Shown here one piece after another: positions 46,549-55,415 of a stretch of 64,000 nucleotides of DNA. The stretch comes from CAIXZV01 sp963697365 (GTDB lineage: Bacteria > Chloroflexota > Limnocylindria > Limnocylindrales > CSP1-4): positions 169,876 to 233,875 of the forward strand of contig CAVONT010000009.1 in assembly GCA_963697365.1 (NCBI GenBank). Reading direction: 5' to 3'. The position numbers were made by a program, and so were the translations under genes. Position 1 is the stretch's first letter; each line of letters opens with the position of its first letter. The notes beneath the pieces are model-generated. The model was not told where the DNA came from, made no database searches, and worked only from the letters and a program-made list of their open reading frames with translations.

Positions 46549-48888
46549 TCAGTCGGGGAGCAGCCTTCGGCCCGCGAGCGCCAGCTCGATGCGGGTGTCG
46601 ATCCCGAGCTTGACCTTCAAGTTGAAGACGTGAACGCTCACGGTCTTGGGTGATATCCCCAGCTCGGCCGCGATGTGGGCGTCCGTGAGGCCATCGGCAA
46701 CCAGCTTCAAGACCTCCTGCTCACGCGGTGACAGGCGGCCATACGAACCCTGGACGCGATCGCCCAGAGCGGCCTGCTCGAAGAGGGGATCCCGGAGGAG
46801 GTCCCACGGGTCCCCATCGCCCCCGGCGGTGTAGGCGATCTCGAAGGCCCGCGCGCCGAGATCCTTCTGCGCCGCGCGAATGGCGGCCTGGATCGCCAGG
46901 GCCCCCCGGCCGTCCTCGGCCCGTACCCGCTGCGCTGCGCCGAGCAACCGCGCCGCCTCGCGCGGGCGACGGGCGGCCAGGTTGACGAAGGCTGCATTCT
47001 CCAGCAGCAGCGCAAGGTCCTCGTTTGCACCAAGGGATTCGACGAGGCCGGCAGCGCGACGCAGCGACGTCTCCGCGCCAGCAAGATCACCCTGACGGGC
47101 GCTGATCGCAGCGCGGGTGCCGGCGGCGAATGCCCCGAACGCACTGTCGCCGAACGGCGCCAGCAGGCGCTCGGCCTCCTCGATGGCCGACGCCGCGGCA
47201 CTGAGCTCATCGGACAGCATCAGTTGCGGGGCCAGGTTCATGAGGCACATCGCGAGCGCGAAGCTGTCGCCCGTCCTGCGGGCGCTCTGGATGGCACTCC
47301 GGTACTGGCCGACCGCCGTCTCGACTCGGCCGGCGTCGGCGTTGGAGATCGCGAGGTTGCTGAGGATCCGGACGGTCTCCTCGTCGTCGCCGAGCGCCTC
47401 CGCGATCGCTGCGGCACGAGTGAGCTCCGTGATGGATCGCTCGCTGTCGTCGGCATCAGCCATCGCGCACCCGATGGTGAACCGGGCGCGCATCTCAGCC
47501 CACGCGTTGCCGGACTCCCCAGCCAGGCTGAGGAGCCTGGAGGCCACGGCGGTGGCCTCCGCTGTCCCCAGGAGCGACAGCGAGGTGAGCGCCTGCATGT
47601 CCAGGAGCCGGGCCCGCTGGTCGGCGTCGATGCCCCCGAGCTCGAGCAGCTCGCGCGACCGATGGAGCCCCTCCCGGGGTGCCATGCGACACCAGTAGCG
47701 GCTGAGCGCCGACAGGATCTCGGCGCCCTCCTGCCGGTTGTAGGTCGTGCACCAGTCGAGCGCGGCCCGCATCGCGTCCAGCTCGTCGCGGATCCGGTCC
47801 AGCGCCGACGTGTCATTGCCGCGCCAGAGCCGGTCAGACTCGGCGGTGGCGAAACCGAGGGCCCAGGCACTGAGGCGCGTGAACGCACGGCTGGTCTCAC
47901 CCGCGCGGTCGAGTCGCTCGAGGAGCACATCCCGAACCGGGGGCAGGATCTCGAAGCGGGGCTCGCTCGAGGCTATCCGCCGGACGAGGCCGAGGTGGAG
48001 CAGCGCCTGCAGCACCTCCTCGGGATCGTCAAGAAGGACCTCGGCCGTGCCGAAGCCGAACGTCGTCGGCACGATGGCGAGACCGGCAGCCTGCAGCGCA
48101 AGCTCGTCCCGGAGCATGTCGGCGGCCTCTTCGATGATCCGGATATGGGCCGCCTGACGCGTTCGTCCGCCGTGTGCCCGCAGCTTCCTCGCGAGGGCCG
48201 CGGGAGACATGACACGGGTCGAGGTTGCAGCCAGCTCAAGCGCCAGGGGAATGCCCCCAGTCCGAGCGCAGATGTCCCAGACGGCCTGCGCGTCCGCGTC
48301 GGCGACCGACGTCCCGACCCGCTCCGCCTCCCGCAGGAAGAGCTGGGTCCCAGGCGCCGCGCGAAGGGCGACGAGCGACGCATCGGCCGGCAGCCCCAAC
48401 GGCTGGATCGGATACTCCTTCTCACCGGCAATTCGCACGGCCTGCCGGCTCGTGATGAGCACCTCGGTGCGCTCGCTCCTGATCAGCAGCGAGCGCACCA
48501 CTCCGATGTCGCAATCGGGCGGCAGCCCGTCGAGAACGAGCAGCGTTGGCTGTGCCACGAGCGCCTCGAGGACGGCCTCCTCGCGGGCGATCCCTGGAGA
48601 ATCCGGGATGGCCATCGCGTCCGCGATCCGGGCGACGGCGTCAGTGGCACCGGCGACCTCCATCGGGGCGACGACCGCGCGAGCTCCGCGGGCGGAGCGG
48701 AGCCGCACCAGCTCGCTGGCGATGCTCGACTTGCCGATGCCACCGAGCCCTGTGAGGGTGACCAGGCGAACGTCCGACAGGAGCCGGTCGATCTCGCCCA
48801 GCTCACGCGTGCGCCCGATGAGCTGCGCCAGCGGCAGCTCCTCCTCCCGCAGCACCAATTCCCCTCGCTTCGGCGCATTAGCAGCCAC
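46549..48888 (-). CDS. LuxR-family regulator with ATPase (NB-ARC-like) and TPR domains
   Basis: 779 aa, intact. Residues ~20-35 (LAQLIGRTRELGEIDRLL) lead into the P-loop VTLTGLGGIGKSSIA and the Walker B TLLVLDGLP; VLITSRQAV and GGIPLALELAA are the sensor and winged motifs of AfsR/MalT-type STAND ATPases. The middle holds TPR-like helical repeats (for example AIQSARRTGDSFALAMCLMN). The last 65 residues are a LuxR HTH (LSPREQEVLKLVADGLTDAH, then ISPKTVSVHVFNL). Likely activates genes on binding an unknown ligand. GTG start. Confidence 0.93.
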   Translation of the reverse strand: MAANAPKRGELVLREEELPLAQLIGRTRELGEIDRLLSDVRLVTLTGLGGIGKSSIASELVRLRSARGARAVVAPMEVAGATDAVARIADAMAIPDSPGIAREEAVLEALVAQPTLLVLDGLPPDCDIGVVRSLLIRSERTEVLITSRQAVRIAGEKEYPIQPLGLPADASLVALRAAPGTQLFLREAERVGTSVADADAQAVWDICARTGGIPLALELAATSTRVMSPAALARKLRAHGGRTRQAAHIRIIEEAADMLRDELALQAAGLAIVPTTFGFGTAEVLLDDPEEVLQALLHLGLVRRIASSEPRFEILPPVRDVLLERLDRAGETSRAFTRLSAWALGFATAESDRLWRGNDTSALDRIRDELDAMRAALDWCTTYNRQEGAEILSALSRYWCRMAPREGLHRSRELLELGGIDADQRARLLDMQALTSLSLLGTAEATAVASRLLSLAGESGNAWAEMRARFTIGCAMADADDSERSITELTRAAAIAEALGDDEETVRILSNLAISNADAGRVETAVGQYRSAIQSARRTGDSFALAMCLMNLAPQLMLSDELSAAASAIEEAERLLAPFGDSAFGAFAAGTRAAISARQGDLAGAETSLRRAAGLVESLGANEDLALLLENAAFVNLAARRPREAARLLGAAQRVRAEDGRGALAIQAAIRAAQKDLGARAFEIAYTAGGDGDPWDLLRDPLFEQAALGDRVQGSYGRLSPREQEVLKLVADGLTDAHIAAELGISPKTVSVHVFNLKVKLGIDTRIELALAGRRLLPD

Positions 48889-48956
48889 GAGCGTATCCGT
48901 TCGGCACCACGCAGGTGGCTGCCGCCCGCATCATCACGCCCCGCTCGGCCGTTGCG

Positions 48957-49041
48957 TGTCGCTTGTGGCCAGCCGCGACCTGCGCGCGCTCGTCGAGGCC
49001 GGCTTGCTCACCCCGGTCGGCGAGAAGCGGGGACGTACCTA
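48957..49041 (+). pseudogene. Fic-family C-terminal remnant
   Basis: About 28 codons, SLVASRDLRALVEAGLLTPV and GEKRGRTY, match the winged-helix end of Fic/DOC-domain proteins. The catalytic domain is absent. Immediately downstream the frame enters repeat sequence (49042-49085). Confidence 0.55.
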
Positions 49042-49085
49042 CTGGCCGCGCATCCGGGCCGGATCCGCGCATCCGGGCCGGAGCC
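49042..49085. repeat. Tandem end-fragment of the inverted-repeat element
   Basis: CGCGCATCCGGGCCGGA occurs twice in a row here. With the preceding bases it matches, reversed, the left edge plus flank of copy B (42420-42441) over about 22 bases. A third, partial copy of the repeat family. Confidence 0.6.
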
Positions 49086-49206
49086 GGGAGTCCTGAGCCG
49101 GTCGGGCTGGCACAGACGTTGGGATGCCGACTGCTGCGCACGACAGACTTGTTTCGGCCCGGGTCGCCGCTAGACTGGACGGCAGCGTCCACTCGGAGTG
49201 ACACCG

Positions 49207-49863
49207 ATGCGCAGAGAACCCTGGCTGGTCGCGGTCCTGTGCGGCGGCGCAATCGTGCTGGCGGTCGTCGGGGTGGTCGTGGCCGCATCGCCTTCCCCGG
49301 ATGCTTCGTCGAGCCCCGTCGCGTCTCCGAGCCCCGTCGCATCGTCGAGCCCCGTGGCTTCCGAGGCGCCCATTGCTACGGAAGCGCCAGTCGCGGTCCC
49401 ACCCGTCGCGCCGGAGTCCGCCGCCACGCCCGAGCCTGCCAAGGCGACCGAGACACCCGATGCCGATGAGGTCACCACGACGCTCAGCGGCGTCCTCTCG
49501 ACGAAGGCGGATGCCGACGGCGACGTCGACTACTACATCGGGGATGCCCGGTTGTCGGTCGGTCCACCCTGGTTCTGGGGTGACAAGCACCCCCTGGCGG
49601 GCCTCGTGGGCACGACGATCACCGTGACTGGTCAGACGGAGACTGGCAATCCGGCCAAGGCCAAGGCCAAGGCCAACGCGAAGACGAAGGACTCCGGTCC
49701 GGAGTTCGAGGTCCTGACCGTCAACGGGACAACGATCCGGGAACCGGGCAAGCCGCCGTGGGCAGGGGGTCCGAAGGTCGTCGGGCCGAGCCATCCCGGC
49801 TTCGCCGGCTGGTCGAAGAACCACGGCAACGGGAACGGCCCGAAGGCAACCTCCAAGCCGTAA
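49207..49863 (+). CDS. Hypothetical exported protein with Ser/Pro/Val linker
   Basis: 218 aa. One N-terminal signal or anchor span (LVAVLCGGAIVLAVVGVVVA) is followed by low-complexity repeats (SSPVASPSPVASSSPVAS, then APIATEAPVAV). A ~90-residue domain comes next, beginning TTTLSGVLSTKADADGDVDY, and the tail is Lys/Ala- then Gly/Asn-rich. The small domain looks like an OB-type or bacterial-spot fold (TITVTGQTE) but is not identified. Start at ATG 49207; GTG 49198 is also in frame. Confidence 0.65.
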   Translation: MRREPWLVAVLCGGAIVLAVVGVVVAASPSPDASSSPVASPSPVASSSPVASEAPIATEAPVAVPPVAPESAATPEPAKATETPDADEVTTTLSGVLSTKADADGDVDYYIGDARLSVGPPWFWGDKHPLAGLVGTTITVTGQTETGNPAKAKAKANAKTKDSGPEFEVLTVNGTTIREPGKPPWAGGPKVVGPSHPGFAGWSKNHGNGNGPKATSKP

Positions 49864-50077
49864 TCGGCGCGGGCCTGCGACCCGGCGCGAATGGTGGGGG
49901 CTCGGCTATCGGGTTCGGCTTGACCGCCGCGCGAGAACCAGGGTGTCACCCGTTGTGCCCGAGGGGTTGTCATGTGGCGCGCGCCACGAGGCGCCGGCCG
50001 ACCCGCCCGCGCAGCCGGCCCCGTAGCGCGCGGCCGCGTGCACGCAACCCGCGGCCGCCGCACGGCTCGCGGACTGC

Positions 50078-50926
50078 TCAGGAGCCTGGTGGGGTCCCCG
50101 GGCCGCCGGCCTGCATCGCGGCGGGCGTCGGCTTGGTCACGTTGCCGACCGCCGGCTCGGCCGTCGCTGCGGCACCGACCTCCGTCACGAGCCTCGTCGC
50201 GCGCTCGAGCAGGAACGCTCCCGCCGTGAAGGCGGCCTGGTTCAGCGTGTTGAGCAGCTGCTCCACCCACTGGAGTGGCTCGGACTGGGCCTCAGCGCGC
50301 GCAAGTCCATTGAGCAGCAGGGTCACGACCATGCTGACGACGAACAGCCACCCGAGGCCGGGCCGGCCGATCCCCCTCGCCCAGCGTGCGAGCAGGAGGC
50401 TGGCGACGACGCTGGCGCAGGTGGCCGTGAACAGCCACAGCAGGGGCAGCATGCGTCCGCCGGCAGGCGCCAGCAGCAGCGTGAGCGGCAGCATCACCGC
50501 CAGCGCGACGGCTGCCGGGATCCACGTTGGGACCCGGACCCGGCGTCCACTCGCGGCCTGCCAGCCACGCCACAGGGCCATCACGAACAGCAGGTAGCCC
50601 GCGGCCAGGAACACGTACAGGGCAAGGAACAACGGCACGAGATCGGGCCCACCGGCAGCCATGACGAGCTTCCAGCTCGCCCTCGCCAGGCCTCCCGCCA
50701 CGACGAGGACCGCACCCGCCACCGCCCACGCCCCGGCGCCCCGGTCCACCCGGCGGATCATCCGAACGACCAGGGCCAGGCCGATCGCCGTCAGGACGAC
50801 CGGCACGAAGTCCTCGATGGCGAGCGCGAGGGACGGCATCGGCAGAGGGTAGCGGCCGAGGCGGCCGGCGTACAGGCGCGGTGCTCCGAACACGGGGCGC
50901 CCGGGCGGAGACGTCTCTTCGTTCAT
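50078..50926 (-). CDS. Hypothetical integral membrane protein (about seven spans)
   Basis: 282 aa. Spans include FVPVVLTAIGLALVVRMI, AWAVAGAVLVVAGGLA, LVPLFLALYVFLAAGYLLFV, WIPAAVALAVMLPLTLLLAP, LLWLFTATCASVVASLLL and WLFVVSMVVTLLLNGLA. The layout resembles histidine-kinase sensor or DUF-type seven-span regions, but no kinase follows. GGAGTG precedes the ATG at 50926; a start at 50840 would drop a polar N-terminus. Read divergently from the HupE-like gene. Confidence 0.72.
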   Translation of the reverse strand: MNEETSPPGRPVFGAPRLYAGRLGRYPLPMPSLALAIEDFVPVVLTAIGLALVVRMIRRVDRGAGAWAVAGAVLVVAGGLARASWKLVMAAGGPDLVPLFLALYVFLAAGYLLFVMALWRGWQAASGRRVRVPTWIPAAVALAVMLPLTLLLAPAGGRMLPLLWLFTATCASVVASLLLARWARGIGRPGLGWLFVVSMVVTLLLNGLARAEAQSEPLQWVEQLLNTLNQAAFTAGAFLLERATRLVTEVGAAATAEPAVGNVTKPTPAAMQAGGPGTPPGS

Positions 50927-51038
50927 GCACTCCACTTCCGGTTGGCGGCGACCGCGGGTATGCTGCGAGCACGCCCCGCCCGCACCGAGCGCGACCAGTC
51001 GGGCGTGTTGCGGCGTGGTGCGGTAGCAGAGGGGCCCC

Positions 51039-51665
51039 TTGTCTCGAATTCGACGACGAATGCTCACGTGCACCGGCGGGGTGGCTTCGGCCATGCTCCT
51101 GCTGGCGCTCGGCGTGCAGCCGGTCATGGCGCACACCCAGGAGGTCGTCCGGTACGGGTCGTTCTTCGGGGGGTTCTTCCACCCGGTGCTCGGCCTGGAC
51201 CACCTCCTCGCCATGCTCTCGGTGGGCATCGTCTCCACCCAGATGGGCGGCCGCTCCATCCTCACCGTGCCGGGCACGTTCGTCGTGTTCATGGCCGTTG
51301 GGGGTCTCATCGGGCGGGTGAGCGGGGTCATCCCGATGGAGGTCATCGAGGCCGGCATCGCCCTGTCGGTGCTCCTCCTCGGCGGGATGATTGCGGCAGG
51401 CTCGCGGATGCCCCACCCGGCGATCTACGTCGCGGTCGCCTTCTTCGGGTCGCTCCACGGCTACGCCCACGGCGTGGAGATCCCCCAGGTCGCCGATCCG
51501 GTCCTCTACGGCTTGGGCTTCCTGCTCGGCACGGCCACCATCCACCTGTTCGGCGTGCTCATCGGCGAGATGGCCAAGCGCTACCAGCGCGGTGTCACGG
51601 TCCTCCGGGCGAGCGGCGGCGTGTTCGCGCTGCTCGGAGCCGCGTTCTTCGTCGGGCTGCTGTGA
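51039..51665 (+). CDS. HupE/UreJ family membrane protein
   Basis: 208 aa. A signal peptide-like start (MLLLALGVQPVMAHTQEVV) is followed by the family motif FFHPVLGLDHLLAMLSVGI (HP..G.DH..AM) and six membrane spans; SLHGYAHGVEIP holds the second conserved His pair. Members are thought to move nickel or cobalt. A TTG start is used, as no ATG or GTG fits before the signal sequence. Two bases separate it from the next gene. Confidence 0.85.
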   Translation: MSRIRRRMLTCTGGVASAMLLLALGVQPVMAHTQEVVRYGSFFGGFFHPVLGLDHLLAMLSVGIVSTQMGGRSILTVPGTFVVFMAVGGLIGRVSGVIPMEVIEAGIALSVLLLGGMIAAGSRMPHPAIYVAVAFFGSLHGYAHGVEIPQVADPVLYGLGFLLGTATIHLFGVLIGEMAKRYQRGVTVLRASGGVFALLGAAFFVGLL

Positions 51666-51667
51666 CG

Positions 51668-52333
51668 ATGACCTCGCAGACCGCCACGGTTCCCGGCCCC
51701 GCCCAGCCGTCAGCCGAATCCCGGGAGACGGGCACCTCACGCGTGATCGACAAGCGCAGGATTGCCGCCTGGGAGTTCCTCGGCTTCCTCGTCATCTTCT
51801 TCGCCGGCTCGTTCCTGCACTTCATCTTCGAGCTGTCGGGCTTCAATACGGTCTTCGCGCCGTTCGGCTCGGTCAACGAGTCCACCTGGGAGCACCTCAA
51901 GCTCTTCTACTGGCCCGCCCTCGTGTTCGCCGCCGTGGAGCACGCCTTCATCCGCGGCGAGGTGAACAACTTCTGGGCGGCCAAGGCGCACTCGATCGTC
52001 CTCACCCCGATCGTGGTGGCCGTGGCCTTCTACGCGTACGTCGGCGTCGTCGTCCCGATCGATGGCAAAGGGACGCTGGCGGGGACGCTCGTCACGGCCG
52101 CCCTGGGCGTCGGCCTGGGCCAGTGGGCGAGCTACAGGCTCCTCACGGGGCCACAGCGTTCGCGGCGGTGGCACGTGGCCGGTGTGATCGCGATCGCGGC
52201 GATGGGGCTGGCCTTCATCGTGTTCACCTTCCTGCCGCCCCGCATCTTCCTGTTCGAGAACTTCTTCGGCTACGCGTACGACGGCCAGTTCGGGATCCTC
52301 GCCGACTACACGCCGTACCTCGTGTTCAAGTGA
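51668..52333 (+). CDS. Conserved membrane protein (DUF6512-like)
   Basis: 221 aa, six spans. Conserved-looking stretches are FLHFIFELSGFNTVFAPFGS, VNESTWEHLKLFYWPALVF, AAVEHAFIRGEVNNFWAAKA and EDNFFGYAYDG-like FENFFGYAYDGQFGIL. The WEHLK-F-P pattern matches a family of unknown function common in Gram-positive bacteria. Co-transcribed with the HupE-like gene upstream and coupled by GTGA to the phosphotransferase gene downstream. Confidence 0.75.
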   Translation: MTSQTATVPGPAQPSAESRETGTSRVIDKRRIAAWEFLGFLVIFFAGSFLHFIFELSGFNTVFAPFGSVNESTWEHLKLFYWPALVFAAVEHAFIRGEVNNFWAAKAHSIVLTPIVVAVAFYAYVGVVVPIDGKGTLAGTLVTAALGVGLGQWASYRLLTGPQRSRRWHVAGVIAIAAMGLAFIVFTFLPPRIFLFENFFGYAYDGQFGILADYTPYLVFK

Positions 52334-54678
52334 GCCACGTCCCGGCGACCAGGCTCCCTGCCGCGGCGGGCAGCCTTGCGCCGTTGGACGGGCCGGCGCT
52401 CCCCCAGGGCGCCGGACGCAAGGCCCAGAACCTGGCATGGCTGCACCGGAGCGGCTTCCTGGTGCCGCCCGGCTGGGTGGTCCCGGCCGGCGTCCCGGAG
52501 GGGGAGGTGGGCGCGCTGGTCGCGGCGGTGCTCGGGGACGACACTGCATCGGCCTGGGCCGTGCGCAGCTCCGCGGACGTCGAGGACGGCGCCGCGGCGA
52601 CGTTCGCGGGGCAGTTCCGCTCCGAACTGGACGTCCGTGGAGCCGCGTCCGTCGCGCGGGCGGTGGCGGAGGTCCGGGCATCCGCCCGTGATGCAGGCGC
52701 GGCGCGCTACGCGGAGCGTGCGCACCTGGACGCGGACGCGATCCGGATGGGCGTCGTGATCCAGCGGATGGTGACGCCGGTTGTCTCGGGCGTCGCATTC
52801 TCGAAGAACCCGCTGTCCGGCCTCGACGAGGTGGTGATCGAGGCGGTCCCGGGCCGCGGCGACGCGCTCGTCCAGGACGGTGTCACCCCGGACCGCTGGA
52901 TCCACCGCTGGGGGGAGCTCACCGAGCGCCCCGAGACGCCCCGCACCGACGCCGCGCTGATGGACCGGGTCGCGCGCGACACGCGCCGGATCGCGGCGGC
53001 ATTCGGCCGGCCCGTGGATCTCGAGTGGGTCTGGGATGGCACCGACGTGGCCTGGGTGCAGGTCCGCCCGATCACCGGCCTCGAGGGCGTCGGGGTCTAC
53101 TCCAACCGGATCGCCCGCGAGGTGCTGCCGGGGATCATCAAGCCGCTCGTCTGGTCGGTGAACATCCCGGTCGTGAACCGCGCCTGGGTGGACCTGTTCA
53201 CCGAGGCCATCGGGCCCAACGACATCGACCCGAACCGGCTCGCCCGTTCGTTCGGCTGTCGCGCCTACTTCAACATGGGCGCGATCGGGGACATCTTCGT
53301 CGCGCTCGGGATGCCCCGCGAGAGCCTCGAGCTGCTGTTGGGCCTCCCGGCCGGCGCCGAGAAGCCGCGCTTCAAGCCCACGCGGGCAACCTACCGTCAC
53401 ACGCCGCGGATGCTGCAGATGCTGTGGCGGCTCAACCGGTACGACCGCCGCCTGGAGCGCCAGCTCCCGGTGCTCGAGGCGCGCTACGCGGAGCTGGCGG
53501 CGGTGGACGTGGCCAAGCTCGACGAGGCCGCGCTGCTCAGCCGCGTGGACGACATCATGGCCCTGACCCGCCGGACGGCGTACGCGAACATCGTCGCGCC
53601 GCTCCTGATGAACGCCTACGGCTCGCTCGTCCGGCGGCGCGCGGCGAAGTCCGGCATCGACGGGGCGATGATCGACCCGGCAAAGGGCACCGAGGGCATT
53701 CACGAGTACGACCCGCGTCCGTCGATCGCGGAGCTCGCGGCCACGGCCGCCTCGCTCACCGGCGACCAGCAGGCCGCGCTCGAGCGGGACGGCTACGCGG
53801 CGCTGGCGGCCGACCCCTTGATGGCCGGGCTCCGCGCCGGCGTGGACGCCTTCATCGCCCGGTTCGGGCACCTCGGCGAGAACGGCAACGACTTCTCGAC
53901 GCCGCGCTGGCGCGAGCAGCCCGACGTCGTCGTCCGGATGGTCGTTCACGCCCATGACACGCCGGCGGCCGCGGCGCTCGGCTGGGACGACGTCTCACCG
54001 AAGGTGCGGGGCATGCAGCGCGCCGTCCTGCGCCGCCTGTTCCGGCGGGCAGCGACCTTCCGGCGCCTCCGCGAGCACGTGAGCTTCCGCTACACGGAGG
54101 GCTACGAGCTGTTCCGGGGCAGCTTCCTCGCCCTCGGGGAGCGGCTCGTGGCCCGCGACATCCTCGACACCCCAGACGACGCCTGGTACCTGACGCTCGA
54201 CGAGCTCCGGGCAGCAGTCCGCGGGGACGGCGAGGAGCCGCGACGGATCGTGGCACAGCGCCGCCAGGAGGTGGAGGACGCGGCGGACCTCGACATGCCC
54301 GAGGTGATCCTGGGCGACGACTTCGTGCCCCGCCGGCGGGGCGACGGGACGGCGCGCGAGCTCCGCGGTGTGCCCAGCTCGCGGGGCACGTACCGCGGCA
54401 CGGCCCGGATCGTGCGGGGGTCGGACGAGTTCGCCCGGGTCCAGCGCGGGGATGTGCTCGTCGTCTCCTACTCGGACGTGGCGTGGACGCCGCTGTTCGC
54501 GCGGGCGGGCGCCGTCGTGGCAGAGTCGGGCGGCATGCTGTCCCACAGTTCAATCGTGGCTCGCGAGCTGGGGATCCCGTGCGTGGTGTCCGTCAACGGG
54601 GCACTTGCGATCCCGGATGGCCGGATGGTGCACGTCGACGGCTTCGCAGGCGTGGTGACGATCGAAGGAGGCGAGTAG
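52330..54678 (+). CDS. PEP/pyruvate-binding phosphotransferase (PEP synthase/rifampicin phosphotransferase-like)
   Basis: 782 aa. Residues ~20-260 are the ATP-grasp PEP/pyruvate-binding domain (GRKAQNLAWLHRSGFLVPPG, AVRSSADVEDGAAATFAGQF, VQRMVTPVVSGVAFSKNP, DLEWVWDG, WVQVRPIT). The middle ~350 residues are a helical linker, and the end is the swivelling phosphohistidine domain (AESGGMLSHSSIVARELGIP, catalytic His in LSHSS). Length and lack of a TIM barrel fit the rifampicin phosphotransferase group more than true PEP synthase. The target is unknown; the PlsY-like gene follows by 2 bases. Confidence 0.85.
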   Translation: MSHVPATRLPAAAGSLAPLDGPALPQGAGRKAQNLAWLHRSGFLVPPGWVVPAGVPEGEVGALVAAVLGDDTASAWAVRSSADVEDGAAATFAGQFRSELDVRGAASVARAVAEVRASARDAGAARYAERAHLDADAIRMGVVIQRMVTPVVSGVAFSKNPLSGLDEVVIEAVPGRGDALVQDGVTPDRWIHRWGELTERPETPRTDAALMDRVARDTRRIAAAFGRPVDLEWVWDGTDVAWVQVRPITGLEGVGVYSNRIAREVLPGIIKPLVWSVNIPVVNRAWVDLFTEAIGPNDIDPNRLARSFGCRAYFNMGAIGDIFVALGMPRESLELLLGLPAGAEKPRFKPTRATYRHTPRMLQMLWRLNRYDRRLERQLPVLEARYAELAAVDVAKLDEAALLSRVDDIMALTRRTAYANIVAPLLMNAYGSLVRRRAAKSGIDGAMIDPAKGTEGIHEYDPRPSIAELAATAASLTGDQQAALERDGYAALAADPLMAGLRAGVDAFIARFGHLGENGNDFSTPRWREQPDVVVRMVVHAHDTPAAAALGWDDVSPKVRGMQRAVLRRLFRRAATFRRLREHVSFRYTEGYELFRGSFLALGERLVARDILDTPDDAWYLTLDELRAAVRGDGEEPRRIVAQRRQEVEDAADLDMPEVILGDDFVPRRRGDGTARELRGVPSSRGTYRGTARIVRGSDEFARVQRGDVLVVSYSDVAWTPLFARAGAVVAESGGMLSHSSIVARELGIPCVVSVNGALAIPDGRMVHVDGFAGVVTIEGGE

Positions 54679-54680
54679 CC

Positions 54681-55415
54681 ATGGACCCTGTCATCGCCGT
54701 CGCGGCCCTCGTCATCGGGTACCTGTCCGGGTCGATCTCGTTCGCGCGCGTGGTGGCGCGGCTGGTCGACCGGAACGTCGACATCACCTTCCTCGAGACG
54801 GAGGTGGGCGACGGAGCCGTGGTCACGAGCAATGCCGTCAGCGGGACGGTGGTACGCATGAAGCTCGGCAAGCGATGGGGGCTGCTCGTCGCCCTCCTCG
54901 ACATGCTGAAGGTGTTCGTGCCGGTGCTCGCACTGCGGCTGCTGTTCCCCGGTGAGCCCTACCTCTATCTCGCGGCGACCGCCGGCGTGGTCGGCCACAA
55001 CTGGCCCGTGTACCACCGGTTCCAGGGAGGCCGGGGCGAGTCGGCGATCATGGGAGGTCTGCTGGCAATCGATCCGCTCGGCTTCGCCCTGATGCTCACC
55101 GTGGGGATGGGCATCGGGTTCCTGGCCGGGAACATCCTCGTGCTGGAGTGGACCGGGTTCGTCCTGATGATCCCCTGGCTGTGGCTGACGACAGGCGACC
55201 CATACGCGGTCGCCTACATGGCCCTTGTCATCGTCCTGTGGGCGATTGCCATGATCCCTGAGTTCCGGCAGTTCGCGCCGCTGATGTCGGCGCCGGACGG
55301 CCCCACCAACGAGGAGATGGCGAGGGAGTACGGGATGGGCTCGAAACTTGGGCGGGCGATGGACCTGTACTCGATTCCCGCGCTCATCAAGCGGCGCCGG
55401 TCGGCCGCGGAGTGA
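54681..55415 (+). CDS. PlsY-like glycerol-3-phosphate acyltransferase family membrane protein
   Basis: 244 aa with about six spans. The start YLSGSISFARVVARLVDRNV and the motif VVGHNWPVYHRFQGGRGES match PlsY. The first PlsY motif (GSGNxGxTN) is altered to VGDGAVVTSNAV, so substrate use may differ. AAGGAGG precedes the ATG. The gene is tightly packed between the PEP phosphotransferase gene (2 bases) and the FtsX permease gene (GTGA overlap). Confidence 0.82.
   Translation: MDPVIAVAALVIGYLSGSISFARVVARLVDRNVDITFLETEVGDGAVVTSNAVSGTVVRMKLGKRWGLLVALLDMLKVFVPVLALRLLFPGEPYLYLAATAGVVGHNWPVYHRFQGGRGESAIMGGLLAIDPLGFALMLTVGMGIGFLAGNILVLEWTGFVLMIPWLWLTTGDPYAVAYMALVIVLWAIAMIPEFRQFAPLMSAPDGPTNEEMAREYGMGSKLGRAMDLYSIPALIKRRRSAAE

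Noticed and set aside
52330..54678. Pyruvate phosphate dikinase or true PEP synthase
   Set aside because: The C-terminal TIM-barrel PEP/pyruvate domain is absent and the protein ends after the phosphohistidine domain.
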